Shown: positions 50,547-61,828, counted from the first letter of the stretch. The stretch: DNA of 64,000 nucleotides from Proteus cibi (GCF_003144405.1 NZ_PENW01000011.1:66820-130819), one strand, 5' to 3'. Made by a program: numbers and translations. The notes: generated from the sequence alone by a model not told the origin.

Positions 50547-50954
50547 ATGAAAAAAATTCTTGTATTATTAATTGGTAGTACGTTGGCTTTTGCATCTCAA
50601 GCCAATACAACCTCTCATAATAATGGTGGTTTTATTTCTCCTCAAGGCACTATCCAATCAAGTGCTGATCAAGGGGGATTTAAAGGCCCTTCCATTAGCG
50701 AAACCACTGTTGCAAAAGCAAAAGATCTTTCTGATGATACTTGGGTTATCTTAACAGGTAAAATTACCCAAAAAATTGGTGATGAGTTGTACGTTTTTGA
50801 AGACAGCACTGGCGGTATTAATGTGGATATCGACAACAAAAGATGGCGTGGACAAACAGTTACACCAGATAATACCGTCAGAATTGAAGGTAAAGTTGAT
50901 AAAGAATGGACAAGTACTGAGATCGATGTAAAACAAATTACTATTATCAAATAA
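50547..50954 (+). CDS. YgiW/YdeI-family OB-fold stress protein
   Basis: The 135-residue product has a signal peptide (about 1-19, ending SQA-N) and the bacterial OB-fold (BOF) domain: KDLSDDTWVILTGKITQKIGDELYVFEDSTGGINVDI, ending with EIDVKQITI. It closely resembles E. coli YgiW, a periplasmic protein linked to stress tolerance and envelope signalling. In E. coli ygiW precedes qseBC; here no two-component genes follow. A terminator lies about 50 bases after the stop. Confidence 0.85.
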   Translation: MKKILVLLIGSTLAFASQANTTSHNNGGFISPQGTIQSSADQGGFKGPSISETTVAKAKDLSDDTWVILTGKITQKIGDELYVFEDSTGGINVDIDNKRWRGQTVTPDNTVRIEGKVDKEWTSTEIDVKQITIIK

Positions 50955-51002
50955 TTACTATCAAATAATTTGTCTTTAAATTAAATATAATCTGATTATT
51001 AG

Positions 51003-51038
51003 AAAAGCTAATATATTGAAATGTATTAGCTTTTTTCT
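51003..51038 (+). terminator. Terminator after the ygiW-like gene
   Basis: The 11-bp stem AAAAGCTAATA/TATTAGCTTTT (51003-51013 and about 51024-51034) is followed by TTCTTTTC. It ends the OB-fold gene transcript. Confidence 0.8.
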
Positions 51039-51101
51039 TTTCATTTTTTTATATTTTAGTTTAATCAATAAAATTGGATCATTTATACAAATTTCTCCGC
51101 T

Positions 51102-51267
51102 TTAACCTCAGGTTAAGTTTAGGTTTATAGTTATTACACGTTAAAGCACAAAGACTCTTCGCAAGCAGTGATTTAACTCATGAGATACCCTCATAGTCGT
51201 TTACATCCTAACTACTCTACGTTTACCCTGTTTTCTCCATTTTAAGCCTGCTATGCAGGCTTTTTTC
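51102..51267 (+). ncRNA. Candidate small RNA with its own terminator
   Basis: This 165-base stretch lies between the ygiW terminator and the DUF411 gene and ends in a terminator (AAGCCTGC/GCAGGCTT, 51244-51262, then TTTTTT) that serves no gene upstream of it. Near its start are a perfect inverted repeat TTAACCT-C-AGGTTAA (51102-51116) and a GTTAAG-N5-GTTTAT direct repeat resembling PmrA or QseB sites, so a regulated promoter is likely around 51115-51145. A 21-codon frame starting at 51180 lacks a ribosome site and is probably not translated. Function and transcription are inference. Confidence 0.45.
51244..51267 (+). terminator. Orphan terminator (candidate sRNA 3' end)
   Basis: AAGCCTGC at 51244-51251 and GCAGGCTT at 51255-51262 form an 8-bp stem with a 3-base loop, followed by six T residues counting the stem end. 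No coding gene ends nearby. Confidence 0.8.
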
Positions 51268-51450
51268 TTCTTATATCGTGTCATGTTCTCGAAAAATATC
51301 AAAAAAGGATAAATAGTGTATTCTTTATATCTTTGTTTTCTATAAATATTTTTTTACAAAACTCTACGCGTTTATACCTTAATTAAATTGACCTTCCAGT
51401 AGGGGGAAAGATTATTGTTTCGTCTATCAACTTAATAAAAGGAATGAACA

Positions 51451-51900
51451 ATGAATAAATTATTACTACCTTCTATCATTGCAATCTCTGCTTTTACAAG
51501 TACAGCTTATGCTTCTAATCATAATGTTGTTGAGGTTTATAAAACCGAGAGTTGTGGATGCTGTACTTTATGGGCTGATGGTGTGAAAGATGCGGGCTTT
51601 AACGTCAAAGTCAATATTGTCTCAGAAACGCAATTAATGGAAAAATATCAACAAGCGGGTGTACCCAATAATTTATTAAGCTGTCACTTTGCGACTTATC
51701 AAGGCAAAGATTTAGTAGGACATATCCCGGTTGATAGCCTAAAAAATATCGACTTAATTGATAAGTCTAAATCCGGTATTGCTGTTGCAGGGATGCCAGC
51801 AGGTAGTTTAGGTATGTATGCAGGTGACTACAAAGAACCTTACCAAGTTATCGCCTTTGATAAGTCAGGTAACCAATCCCTATTTAAATCTTACAATTAG
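51451..51900 (+). CDS. DUF411 family periplasmic metal-binding protein
   Basis: The 149-residue product has a signal peptide (about 1-21, ending AYA-S) and the DUF411 core: a CGCC motif in KTESCGCCTLWADG, LLSCHFATYQGKDLVGHIPVD with His, and PAGSLGM. DUF411 proteins bind copper or other soft metals in the periplasm and occur in copper resistance loci; the exact role is not settled. GGAATG lies just before the start. No other metal genes surround it. Confidence 0.85.
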   Translation: MNKLLLPSIIAISAFTSTAYASNHNVVEVYKTESCGCCTLWADGVKDAGFNVKVNIVSETQLMEKYQQAGVPNNLLSCHFATYQGKDLVGHIPVDSLKNIDLIDKSKSGIAVAGMPAGSLGMYAGDYKEPYQVIAFDKSGNQSLFKSYN

Positions 51901-51976
51901 TTCTTTTCTTACTTATTTTTGTTCTTACTGTAATGTTGTTTTAATCGCGATATATCTCTCCGAGAGTGCTATTTTC

Positions 51977-52019
51977 CTCTGCCTGTTATCGATTTGCGGG
52001 CAGAGTTTTATTTTTTTAT
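51977..52019 (+). terminator. Terminator after the DUF411 gene
   Basis: CTCTGCC(T)/(G)GGCAGAG (51977-51984 with 51998-52005) with a T-rich tail TTTTATTTTTTT ends transcription of the DUF411 gene. It overlaps the last bases of the convergent MFS gene. Confidence 0.8.
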
Positions 52020-53540
52020 TGTAAATAATGTAGGCACAATAGGATTAATAGGAGAAGGCTTTAAAAAAATCATACAAATTAATCCGAAAACAACAAACCA
52101 CATAATAATTTGAAAACCATCAATAAAAGAAGCAACATGAGATCCTCTTATTACCAAAGAGTTAACATGCTGAATATTTTCTAGAAAATCCCCAAATAAT
52201 TTCTGCTCTCCTGTTTGAATATAACCTCTCAATGAATGGTGATGTGTATCATAAGATATTCGCAAATAGGTATTCATTAAAGCCCCTGCCAGAGCAGGCA
52301 TTAATACTCTGGCTATCGAGATATAAGCACCGAGATGTAACGCTTCGCTAGGTTTAATATTGGTGACAAATGAAGCAATCAAACCAATTAATAAAATACA
52401 CTCTCCAATAGCCTGTACTATCATTAATAACCAGAAATCATCCGCCCGCCATTGATACGTTATTTGATGCCCAATCAAGCAAGCAATCCCAATAATTGCG
52501 ATCCCTATCATCATCACTAATCTAGGCTCTAATCGACGAACAATCATAATGGCAAAAGGGCTAAAAAGGAGATAAATAATAAAAGCTATATTAGTCACTT
52601 CACCTATTTGTTGTGCTTTTAAACCAGCTACAATGCTCAAAAATGAAGGTACAAACAGCGAGTTTGGCAACATTAAAAACCCATACAAACAAGCAATAAC
52701 AAAACAAATTCTTAAATTATGATTGGCAAACCAATTTAAATAACCAAAGCTTTTACGATAAATTGATGCCCTAATAATAAAAATGAGTATTAAAATACTA
52801 CTACCAAGTAAGCAAGAAATAATGAGCCCTGAATCCCACCATCCTAGTAATTCACCTTGTACAATACCAACATAAAGCAAAATTAATCCTAAGCATTTTA
52901 ATGTCATTCCTCCCCAATCACTTTGTGCTAATAATGCTTTGTTGATAGGAGATATAGGCATTCCTTTCCAAGCAAAAAATATAATAGCCAGAGAAAATAG
53001 CATTGAAATCCAATAAAGCCAGCGCCAATTTAGAGTTTCGATCACAGAGCCTGAGATCCCCACACCAGCATCCATCCCAATAGAAACACGTAAACTATAA
53101 GCTGCCATAACGATTAGCCAAACGCTGGGATTTAAGCTTCTTAATGCCAAAGAAATCGTCATAGGCAAATAAACACCTAAACAAAAACCAATAAAAAAAT
53201 GCAATATTAATAAAAAAGGTAGCCCAATAAATTCCCCAAAAGAAGCAATTAAAATACAGCAGAAAAAAAGCAATAAACTTGAGCCAATAAGTATTTTTTC
53301 AGCACCATAGATAACCATAAACCAAGGTACTAATGTCATACTCATTAACTGAGCTGCATTAATCACGACGTTTAACCAAGAACCTTGTAAAATATCTAAA
53401 CCAAAAATCCCACGTATATCTGCTAAAGAAATCGAGAACATACGAAGAAAAAGCGTAGATAAAATAGCGCCTAAAAAAACAGAAAATACAATATATAAAG
53501 GTCGACTTTCTTGTACGCCAGATAAACATTTAAGCATCAT
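52008..53540 (-). CDS. DHA2-family multidrug exporter (EmrB-like)
   Basis: The product has about 14 hydrophobic helices and belongs to the major facilitator DHA2 (14-helix) drug/H+ antiporter family, as EmrB. I use the ATG at 53540 (MMLKCLSG), with AGAGG nine bases upstream, instead of an upstream TTG at 53546. It overlaps the end of the membrane-fusion gene by 11 bases. With that partner and an outer-membrane channel supplied elsewhere it should form a tripartite pump. Substrates are unknown; DHA2 motif A is only partly recognisable. Confidence 0.87.
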   Translation of the reverse strand: MMLKCLSGVQESRPLYIVFSVFLGAILSTLFLRMFSISLADIRGIFGLDILQGSWLNVVINAAQLMSMTLVPWFMVIYGAEKILIGSSLLLFFCCILIASFGEFIGLPFLLILHFFIGFCLGVYLPMTISLALRSLNPSVWLIVMAAYSLRVSIGMDAGVGISGSVIETLNWRWLYWISMLFSLAIIFFAWKGMPISPINKALLAQSDWGGMTLKCLGLILLYVGIVQGELLGWWDSGLIISCLLGSSILILIFIIRASIYRKSFGYLNWFANHNLRICFVIACLYGFLMLPNSLFVPSFLSIVAGLKAQQIGEVTNIAFIIYLLFSPFAIMIVRRLEPRLVMMIGIAIIGIACLIGHQITYQWRADDFWLLMIVQAIGECILLIGLIASFVTNIKPSEALHLGAYISIARVLMPALAGALMNTYLRISYDTHHHSLRGYIQTGEQKLFGDFLENIQHVNSLVIRGSHVASFIDGFQIIMWFVVFGLICMIFLKPSPINPIVPTLFTIKK

Positions 53541-54630
53541 CGTCAATCGCCTCTATAGATAAACTTTCTGTGTCTATTGTTACTTGCACGGACATACCGG
53601 CACGCAATTTAGTTAATAACTTATTGTTATTATCGAAAGTGATATAAACAGGAATACGTTGTACGACTTTAGTAAAATTACCACTGCCATTATCTGCTGG
53701 TATCAGGGCTGATTCACCACTACTTTGAGCGCCAATATAACGAACTTTCCCTGTGAATATTTCATGAGGAAAAGCATCTATCTTTATGGTAACAAGCTGA
53801 TCTGGAAGCACTCTTTTTATCTGTGTTTCTTTTAAATTAGCAATAATATAGATACGATCCAGAGGTGTTAATGTCACAATTTCTGTACCTGATGTGACCA
53901 AACTTCCAATATTGACCTTTATCTTATTTAACTGTGCATCAAAAGGGGCTTTGATCGTTGTATAAGTCAGCTCAGTTTCAGTCTGTTGATAATGAGTTTG
54001 AGCTATATTTTTTTCTGTTAAACGAATGTGTTCTTGTGCTTTTAATAATACTAACGATTGCTGAGCTTGTTCCCATTCATGTTTAGATGCATTTTGTAAT
54101 TTAATTAGGCGTTGTAAATCAGATTGCGCATCAAGGTAGTTTTGTTGAGTAATCGCACCACTCTTAATTAAATCTTTTCGTAATAAAGGATTTCGCTTTG
54201 CTTGTGCAACATCAATCATCATAGCTTCATAACGATTACGTAATGTTCCTATATTAAGCTCAACGGCTTTTATCTCTTCTTTTAAATTATTGAATTGTAA
54301 TTGTGCTTTTTCTAATTCCGCATTAGCCACTGCTTTATTAAGTAATTGTTCATTATTATTAATACTGGCAATCACCTCATTTTTTTTAACTATTTGATAA
54401 TCTTCTTTTTTTATTTCAGAAATAAATCCTGTTACACGAGACTTTAAAATTGTGGGATCTGTTTTAACGTAAGCATTATCAGTCGTTTGATAACGCGCAT
54501 CACTCCACCATTTATCCCAATCTAATGTCGCTATCACAATAAAAACAATAACAAAAATGACAGCAACCCAAGGTGTATAACTCATTATAAATTGCATTGT
54601 TTTTTCTTTTTTTGATGCTTTATTTTCCAT
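53530..54630 (-). CDS. HlyD/EmrA-family membrane fusion protein
   Basis: The 366-residue product has one N-terminal membrane anchor (about residues 15-40) and a periplasmic hairpin between two lipoyl-like halves (TDNAYVKTDPTILKSRVTGFI near 50-70; TTIKAPFDAQLNKIKVNIGSLVTSG near 225-250), with a coiled coil about 90-215. It matches EmrA-type adaptor proteins that join the MFS pump to a TolC-like channel. GGGGGGAG lies before the ATG. It is divergent from the TetR-family gene. Confidence 0.9.
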   Translation of the reverse strand: MENKASKKEKTMQFIMSYTPWVAVIFVIVFIVIATLDWDKWWSDARYQTTDNAYVKTDPTILKSRVTGFISEIKKEDYQIVKKNEVIASINNNEQLLNKAVANAELEKAQLQFNNLKEEIKAVELNIGTLRNRYEAMMIDVAQAKRNPLLRKDLIKSGAITQQNYLDAQSDLQRLIKLQNASKHEWEQAQQSLVLLKAQEHIRLTEKNIAQTHYQQTETELTYTTIKAPFDAQLNKIKVNIGSLVTSGTEIVTLTPLDRIYIIANLKETQIKRVLPDQLVTIKIDAFPHEIFTGKVRYIGAQSSGESALIPADNGSGNFTKVVQRIPVYITFDNNNKLLTKLRAGMSVQVTIDTESLSIEAIDDDA

Positions 54631-54674
54631 GTCTCCCCCCTAAATAGTACTTTTTACTTAATTAAAATCACTAT

Positions 54675-54687
54675 CTAACATTGTTAG
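54675..54687. promoter_or_regulatory. Operator 1 for the TetR-family repressor
   Basis: CTAACATTGTTAG is near-palindromic and is repeated unchanged 20 bases later. The two copies together form a larger inverted arrangement CTATCTAACATTG...CATTGTTAGATAG. Divergent TetR/EmrAB genes make this the likely binding site. Confidence 0.75.
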
Positions 54688-54706
54688 TCTTGAAAAATAT
54701 GTTAAA

Positions 54707-54719
54707 CTAACATTGTTAG
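54707..54719. promoter_or_regulatory. Operator 2 for the TetR-family repressor
   Basis: A second copy of CTAACATTGTTAG, followed by ATAG, lies 27 bases before the repressor start at 54747. Binding here would repress both divergent genes. Confidence 0.75.
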
Positions 54720-54746
54720 ATAGAAAAGAGGAAATGAGAATTATTT

Positions 54747-55385
54747 ATGAAAATCCCTAAAATTGATCGGTTAAAAATTCTAGATACTGCTATTTCACTA
54801 CTAGAATCAGAAGGTATTGAAGGTTTAACCATGCGCAAACTTGCGGATGCTTTACAAATAAAAGCAGCCTCTCTTTATTGGCATTTCGATAATAAACAAA
54901 CATTAATTGAAGGTATCGCCGACAGAATAGTGAGTGATGTCGCAGTCAATTTTGAATTGACACATCATTGGCAAGAAGACAGTAAGCAACTAGCTTATGA
55001 TTTAAGAAATGCATTTTTACGCCATAGAGATGGCGCTAGAGTCTTTGCAGGTACTTATGTGATATCTGAAAATGTCTTACGTATTAATAATACTTTTATT
55101 AGTGCCATTATGCAGTCTGGTGCATCTGCTGAATTAGCGAGCAAAATGACCATGACTTTGCTCTATTTTATTTTAGGTTGCTGTATAGAACAACAATCGG
55201 TCATGCTGATAGAAAAAGAAGAAATCACTAATAAAAGAGAAGCATTTAAACAGTTAGTTCAAGATAATTTTCCACAAACTTGGCAAGCAAGAGATGTTCT
55301 TTTTGCTGATGATTTTACCCATCGTTTTGATTTTGGATTAGAACAACTTATTTTAGGATTTCAGCATCAAATCAATGAATCTTGA
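54747..55385 (+). CDS. TetR-family repressor with tetracycline-repressor-like effector domain
   Basis: The 212-residue product has an N-terminal helix-turn-helix (residues 1-55: RLKILDTAISLLESEGIEGLTMRKLADALQIKAASLYWHF region) and a C-terminal domain like classical TetR: FLRHRDGARVFAGTYV and LYFILGCCIEQQSVM. It is divergent from the emrAB-like pair and very likely represses it, with a drug as inducer. Which drug is unknown; no tetracycline efflux gene (TetA) is present. Confidence 0.92.
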   Translation: MKIPKIDRLKILDTAISLLESEGIEGLTMRKLADALQIKAASLYWHFDNKQTLIEGIADRIVSDVAVNFELTHHWQEDSKQLAYDLRNAFLRHRDGARVFAGTYVISENVLRINNTFISAIMQSGASAELASKMTMTLLYFILGCCIEQQSVMLIEKEEITNKREAFKQLVQDNFPQTWQARDVLFADDFTHRFDFGLEQLILGFQHQINES

Positions 55386-55517
55386 TAAAAAATAACCACT
55401 TATAATATGTGATCATTAAAACACCTAATATTGCTGTACGCTTAATTTAAGGATCAAGCCCCTTATTTGGCAAATAAAGTCCAAGATATCTAAATACCAT
55501 AAATCTAATAAACATAA

Positions 55518-55558
55518 TAAAAAAACCCAGTATATTGTTTAAAATATTACTGGGTTTG
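55518..55558 (-). terminator. Terminator after glmS
   Basis: Minus-strand stem AAACCCAGTA/TACTGGGTTT (55523-55532 and 55548-55557) followed by a T-rich run lies after the glmS stop. Confidence 0.8.
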
Positions 55559-55598
55559 AATAAAAATAATAAAATTTTATTTGTTATTTGACGTTTTT

Positions 55599-57425
55599 TT
55601 ATTCAACCGTAACGGATTTTGCTAAGTTACGAGGTTGGTCTACGTCAGTGCCTTTAATTAACGCGACATGATAAGACAACAACTGTAATGGTACGGTATA
55701 GAAAATCGGTGCGATAAGTTCTTCAACATGAGGTAAAGAAATTAACTTCATCGTTTCGTTTTCTTCAAAACCAGCATCTTGATCAGCAAATACATACAGT
55801 AAACCACCTCGCGCCCGAACTTCTTCAATATTAGATTTTAATTTCTCTAATAACTCATTGTTCGGAGCAATGATGATAACCGGCATATCTGCATCAATTA
55901 AGGCTAATGGACCATGTTTTAATTCACCAGCAGCATAAGCTTCAGCATGAATATAAGAGATCTCTTTTAGCTTTAATGCGCCTTCTACCGCAATCGGGTA
56001 TTGGTCGCCACGACCTAAGAATAAAGCATGGCTTTTTTCTGAGAAATCTTCAGCTAACGCTTCAATCACTTTATCTTTCGATAACATGCTTTCAATACGG
56101 CTTGGTAAAGCGTGTAATGCTGTTGAAACGTCGTGCTCTAATGCTGCGACACCTTTAATACGTCCCATATATGCCACCAGCATTAATAGAACGGTTAACT
56201 GTGTTGTAAATGCTTTGGTTGATGCAACGCCGATTTCAGCACCCGCTTTAGTCATCAAGACAAATTCAGATTCACGTACCAAAGAAGAGCCAGCCACGTT
56301 ACAAATTGCCAGTGATGATAGATAACCTAACTCTTTAGATAAACGCAGAGCCGCTAATGTATCCGCCGTTTCACCTGATTGAGATAAAGTAATAAGTAAA
56401 CTATTACGACGAGTCGCGGGTTTGCGATAACGATATTCTGATGCAATTTCAACATCGCAAGGAATACCCGCTAAAGATTCAAACCAGTAACGAGAAACCA
56501 TCCCTGCATTATAAGATGTACCACAAGCAACGATTTGGATATGTTCTACTTGAGATAAGATCTCTTCAGCTTTAGGACCTAATTCACTAAGATTGATACC
56601 TTCCGCTTGTAAACGACCTTCAAGCGTATTTTTAATTGCAAGAGGTTGTTCGTAGATCTCTTTTTGCATGTAGTGACGATATACACCTTTATCACCTGCA
56701 TCGTATTGAACGTTAGATTCAATCGTATCGCGAACAACTTCCTCACCATTCACATCAAAAATATGAACATGACGACGTGTAATTTCAACAATATCGCCTT
56801 CTTCAAGGTAGATAAAACGACGAGTAACAGGTAATAATGCTAACTGGTCTGAAGCAAGGAAATTTTCACCTACACCAAGACCAACCACCAGCGGACTACC
56901 TGAACGAGCAGCAACAAGAAGTTCAGGTGTACGGCTGTCCATAATTACAGTGCCATAAGCACCACGTAATTGAGGAATAACACGTTGTACAACTTCACGT
57001 AATGTACCACCTTGACGCTGTTCCCAGTTAACAAGGTGAGCAATGACTTCGGTATCCGTTTGAGACGCAAACTGATATCCTTTTTTAATTAATTCTGCTT
57101 TCAGTTCTTGGTAGTTTTCGATAATGCCATTATGTACCACAGCAATCGTACCCGATACATGAGGATGCGCATTATCTTCACAAGGTTCACCATGTGTTGC
57201 CCAACGTGTATGAGCAATACCTGTACCACCAATCACTTGTATTTTTTCTGCCTCTTCTGCCAGCATTTGTACTTTGCCAGCTTCACGCAGACGTGTCATT
57301 TTACAGTCATTATCCACAACCGCTAAACCCGCAGAATCATAACCGCGGTATTCTAAACGACGTAAGCCTTCAATTAAGATTTCAGCGATATCGCGTTGTG
57401 CAACTGCACCTACTATTCCACACAT
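55599..57425 (-). CDS. glmS: Glutamine--fructose-6-phosphate aminotransferase (isomerising)
   Basis: GlmS makes glucosamine-6-phosphate, the first step of cell-wall amino-sugar synthesis. The 608-residue product begins [12 protein letters not shown] with the catalytic Cys2 of the class II amidotransferase domain (about 1-240), then two SIS domains ([42 protein letters not shown]), and ends SVTVE. It is close to E. coli GlmS. It follows glmU, as in enterobacteria. In E. coli its mRNA is controlled by GlmY and GlmZ small RNAs; a leader hairpin here suggests similar control. Confidence 0.98.
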   Translation of the reverse strand: MCGIVGAVAQRDIAEILIEGLRRLEYRGYDSAGLAVVDNDCKMTRLREAGKVQMLAEEAEKIQVIGGTGIAHTRWATHGEPCEDNAHPHVSGTIAVVHNGIIENYQELKAELIKKGYQFASQTDTEVIAHLVNWEQRQGGTLREVVQRVIPQLRGAYGTVIMDSRTPELLVAARSGSPLVVGLGVGENFLASDQLALLPVTRRFIYLEEGDIVEITRRHVHIFDVNGEEVVRDTIESNVQYDAGDKGVYRHYMQKEIYEQPLAIKNTLEGRLQAEGINLSELGPKAEEILSQVEHIQIVACGTSYNAGMVSRYWFESLAGIPCDVEIASEYRYRKPATRRNSLLITLSQSGETADTLAALRLSKELGYLSSLAICNVAGSSLVRESEFVLMTKAGAEIGVASTKAFTTQLTVLLMLVAYMGRIKGVAALEHDVSTALHALPSRIESMLSKDKVIEALAEDFSEKSHALFLGRGDQYPIAVEGALKLKEISYIHAEAYAAGELKHGPLALIDADMPVIIIAPNNELLEKLKSNIEEVRARGGLLYVFADQDAGFEENETMKLISLPHVEELIAPIFYTVPLQLLSYHVALIKGTDVDQPRNLAKSVTVE

Positions 57426-57540
57426 TGTGTTATTCCTAAAACTGTGCGTTTATTCGCACTTGGATGTCTTATACCTGATTGGTTTGTTCCCCAAGCCATT
57501 GTAGAAAGCGGGGATGTTTTTGTTTTTAGAATAATAGCGT
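57426..57540 (-). promoter_or_regulatory. glmS leader with a start-proximal hairpin
   Basis: The glmS leader carries a GTGCG/CGCAC hairpin (about 57444-57459) immediately 5' of the ribosome site AGGAAT. A hairpin next to the ribosome site is what the GlmZ sRNA opens in E. coli. Pairing with GlmZ here is inferred, not seen. Confidence 0.5.
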
Positions 57541-57542
57541 AC

Positions 57543-57579
57543 AAGAAAAGGGCGCTAATTAAATATACGCCCTTTTCTT
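57543..57579 (-). terminator. glmU-glmS intergenic hairpin
   Basis: The perfect 12-bp stem AAGAAAAGGGCG/CGCCCTTTTCTT (57543-57554 and 57568-57579) lies 5 bases after glmU on the minus strand. It may end part of the atp-glmU transcript or act as a processing site. The T-rich tail is weak. Confidence 0.7.
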
Positions 57580-57583
57580 AAAA

Positions 57584-58957
57584 TTATTGTTTTTTCTTCA
57601 CTGGACGTTTCCATCCACTGATATGAGTTTGCTTAACACGACTTATGACTAATTCGTTTTCACCCACATTTTTAGTCACTGTTGTTCCGGCACCAATTGT
57701 TGCACCTTTAGCTACAGTAACTGGTGCAACTAACTGTGTATCAGAGCCAATAAAGACATCATCACCAATAATAGTTTGGAATTTATTGGCACCATCGTAG
57801 TTACAAGTAATAGTACCAGCACCGATATTTACGTTAGCGCCAACTTCAGTATCACCAAGATAAGTTAAATGACCCGCTTTTGAGCCCACACCTAAACTTG
57901 CTTTTTTCATCTCAACAAAGTTACCCACGTGAGCTTTATCTGCTAATTGTGCGCCAGGACGAAGGCGAGCAAAAGGACCAACCGTACACTCTTGGGCTAG
58001 ATTAGCATCCTCGATCACCGTATAGGGGCTAATCATTGAATTATCACCAATCACACAGTTTTTCAGCACACAACCTGTACCAATTTCGACGTTATTACCT
58101 AAAGTAACATCACCTTCAATGATAACGTTGGTATCAATTACGACATCTTTACCGTGAGTTAATGTGCCACGTAAATCAAAACGTGCAGGATCAAGCAACA
58201 TAACGCCTTCTAATAATAAGCGTTCAGCCTGTTCTGTTTGATAAATACGTTCTAATGCAGCCAATTGTAAACGGTTATTCACACCTTCCATTTCACTATG
58301 ATGACGAGGGTGAGCCGTTTCAATTTTACGACCTTCTTTATACGCTAACGCGATAATGTCAGTAATGTAATACTCTTTTTGTGCATTATTGTTATCAAGT
58401 TTACCTAACCAACGTTTTAAATCAGCACCATTAGCAACCAAAATACCCGTGTTGATTTCAGTGATTTTCAGTTGTTCTTCAGAAGCGTCTTTTTGTTCAA
58501 TAATGCCAGTCACTTCGCCATTTTCACGGACAATACGACCATAACCCGTTGGGTTATCTAAAATGACCGTTAATAAACCAATACCACCTTCTGGTTTCAC
58601 GTCAATTAAACGTTCTAACGTTTCTTTAGTGATTAAAGGAACATCACCATAAAGCATCAGGATATCTTCATCATCAGCAAAGAAAGGCGCAGCTTGCTGC
58701 ATTGCGTGACCCGTTCCTAGTTGCTCTGCTTGTAGTACCCAATTAACAGGTTGTGAACCTAATTTTTCTTTCATGAGTTCACCACCATGTCCATAGACAA
58801 GGTGTGTTTGTTGAGCACCTAATGACTTGGCGGTATCAATCACATGTTGAACCATGGATTTACCCGCAAGTTTATGAAGAACTTTAGGTAACTGTGAATA
58901 CATGCGGGTGCCTTTTCCCGCAGCAAGAATAACAACGCTTTTAGCTGAATTAGACAT
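57584..58957 (-). CDS. glmU: Bifunctional UDP-N-acetylglucosamine pyrophosphorylase/glucosamine-1-phosphate acetyltransferase
   Basis: GlmU acetylates glucosamine-1-phosphate and then couples it to UTP, giving UDP-GlcNAc for peptidoglycan and lipid A. I start it at [19 protein letters not shown] (58957), matching E. coli, with AGG before it, not at the longer frame beginning MCNEIC. The 457-residue product has the pyrophosphorylase domain ([11 protein letters not shown]; about 1-230) and a left-handed beta-helix with hexapeptide repeats (about 250-440). Confidence 0.97.
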   Translation of the reverse strand: MSNSAKSVVILAAGKGTRMYSQLPKVLHKLAGKSMVQHVIDTAKSLGAQQTHLVYGHGGELMKEKLGSQPVNWVLQAEQLGTGHAMQQAAPFFADDEDILMLYGDVPLITKETLERLIDVKPEGGIGLLTVILDNPTGYGRIVRENGEVTGIIEQKDASEEQLKITEINTGILVANGADLKRWLGKLDNNNAQKEYYITDIIALAYKEGRKIETAHPRHHSEMEGVNNRLQLAALERIYQTEQAERLLLEGVMLLDPARFDLRGTLTHGKDVVIDTNVIIEGDVTLGNNVEIGTGCVLKNCVIGDNSMISPYTVIEDANLAQECTVGPFARLRPGAQLADKAHVGNFVEMKKASLGVGSKAGHLTYLGDTEVGANVNIGAGTITCNYDGANKFQTIIGDDVFIGSDTQLVAPVTVAKGATIGAGTTVTKNVGENELVISRVKQTHISGWKRPVKKKQ

Positions 58958-59050
58958 AATTAACCTGATAACTCCCGTAAAGAATGGCAAGTAAACCCGT
59001 TTATGCCAAATAATACTACATATTTCGTTACACAAAATATTTCATGACGC

Positions 59051-59091
59051 AAAAAAGCCAGTTAGCAAAGAACCAACTGGCTTTTTTATTC
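59051..59091 (-). terminator. Terminator after atpC
   Basis: A perfect 13-bp stem AAAAAAGCCAGTT/AACTGGCTTTTTT lies 19 bases after atpC. On the minus strand a T-run follows (GGCTTTTTTGCG), so it ends most atp transcripts. Confidence 0.9.
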
Positions 59092-59109
59092 ATAGACTGC
59101 CTATTTACA

Positions 59110-59526
59110 TCAACGTCGAGTCAATTCGATTACACGTAGTTTTGCAATCGCTTTGGCTAATTCTGCTGATGCTTGAGCATAATCAACGTCACCATGAGAG
59201 GATTGAATGTGTTCTTCAGCTTTACGCTTAGATTCCAACGCTTTCGCTTCATCCAAATCACGACCACGGATAGCTGTATCTGCTAGTACAATGACGCCAG
59301 TCGGCTGAACTTCGAGAATACCACCTGAAAGGTAAATAACCTCTTCTTCGCCTGATGTTTTTACGACACGTACCATGCCCGGTTTTATGGCAGTTAATAA
59401 CGGGGTATGCTGCGGATAAATACCGAGCTCACCTTCGCTACCAGTTACCTGAATTCGTTTGACTTCGCCGTCATATAACTGCTTTTCAGCGCTGACAACT
59501 TTCAGGTGGAACGATGTATCGGCCAT
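59110..59526 (-). CDS. atpC: ATP synthase F1 epsilon subunit
   Basis: The epsilon subunit is part of the central stalk and inhibits wasteful ATP hydrolysis. The 138-residue product begins [23 protein letters not shown] and keeps the two-domain architecture (beta sandwich 1-85, helical hairpin to the end). It follows atpD at 21 bases in the usual order. Confidence 0.97.
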   Translation of the reverse strand: MADTSFHLKVVSAEKQLYDGEVKRIQVTGSEGELGIYPQHTPLLTAIKPGMVRVVKTSGEEEVIYLSGGILEVQPTGVIVLADTAIRGRDLDEAKALESKRKAEEHIQSSHGDVDYAQASAELAKAIAKLRVIELTRR

Positions 59527-59547
59527 ATCAACCTCCCGTCAGCCGTA

Positions 59548-60957
<1,410 letters not shown>

Positions 60958-60964
60958 CTAGCTG

Positions 60965-61828
60965 TTATACCGCGGCTGCACCAGACACAATTTCTGTAAG
61001 TTCCTGAGTAATGCTTGCTTGGCGTGCTTTGTTGTACACCAATTGCAGTTCTTTAATCAGGTTACCACCGTTATCTGTAGCGGCTTTCATCGCGACCATT
61101 CGGGCGGCCTGCTCACTCGCTAAGTTCTCTACGACGCTCTGGTAAACTTGCGATTCGATATAACGACGCAGTAAAGTATCCAGTAACGCCTTAGGATCAG
61201 GTTCGTACAGATAATCCCAAGATTTTTCTTTCAGCTCTTCATCATCACCTGGTGGCAATGGTAAAACCTGAAGAATTTTAGGCTCTTGAGCCATGGTATT
61301 GATGAACTTATTTGCCACCACATACAGTTTATCTAAACGACCTTCGTCATAAGCCTGCAACATGATATTGACTGGACCGATAAGGTCAGACAGTTTTGGA
61401 TCATCGCCCATGCCGGTTACTTGACCTACAACATTCCCGCCTACAGAGCCAAAGAATGAAGCGGCTTTAGAACCGATTAGAGCTAAATCTACCTGTACAC
61501 CTTTTTCAGACCACTCTTTCATGTCTGCCAGCAGTTTTTTGAACAAGTTAATGTTCAAACCACCACACAAACCACGGTCGGTCGAAACAACCAGGTACCC
61601 GACACGTTTAACTTCACGCTCTTCGAGGTATGGATGTTTGTATTCCAGATTCCCTAACGCAAGGTGACCAATCACACTGCGCATGGTTTCTGCATAAGGA
61701 CGGCTGGCTGCCATGCGTTCCTGCGTTTTACGCATTTTCGACGCGGCGACCATCTCCATCGCTTTAGTGATCTTCTGTGTGTTTTGCACACTGGCGATCT
61801 TCGAACGTATCTCTTTTGCGCCGGCCAT
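60965..61828 (-). CDS. atpG: ATP synthase F1 gamma subunit
   Basis: Gamma is the rotating stalk that drives the catalytic changes. The 287-residue product begins [34 protein letters not shown] and ends [15 protein letters not shown], a full match with enterobacterial AtpG in both terminal helices. Confidence 0.98.
   Translation of the reverse strand: MAGAKEIRSKIASVQNTQKITKAMEMVAASKMRKTQERMAASRPYAETMRSVIGHLALGNLEYKHPYLEEREVKRVGYLVVSTDRGLCGGLNINLFKKLLADMKEWSEKGVQVDLALIGSKAASFFGSVGGNVVGQVTGMGDDPKLSDLIGPVNIMLQAYDEGRLDKLYVVANKFINTMAQEPKILQVLPLPPGDDEELKEKSWDYLYEPDPKALLDTLLRRYIESQVYQSVVENLASEQAARMVAMKAATDNGGNLIKELQLVYNKARQASITQELTEIVSGAAAV

Larger units (their letters stand above)
50955..51450. other. 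Gene-free stretch holding two terminators and the sRNA candidate
   Basis: About 500 bases without a gene contain, in order, the ygiW-like terminator, the inverted repeat and candidate sRNA with its own terminator, and then the promoter region of the DUF411 gene. The AT-rich part from 51270 to 51440 shows nothing further beyond a probable promoter. Confidence 0.55.

Noticed and set aside
51180-51245. 21-codon open frame inside the candidate sRNA
   Set aside because: It has no ribosome site, and its end overlaps the terminator stem, so translation is unlikely.
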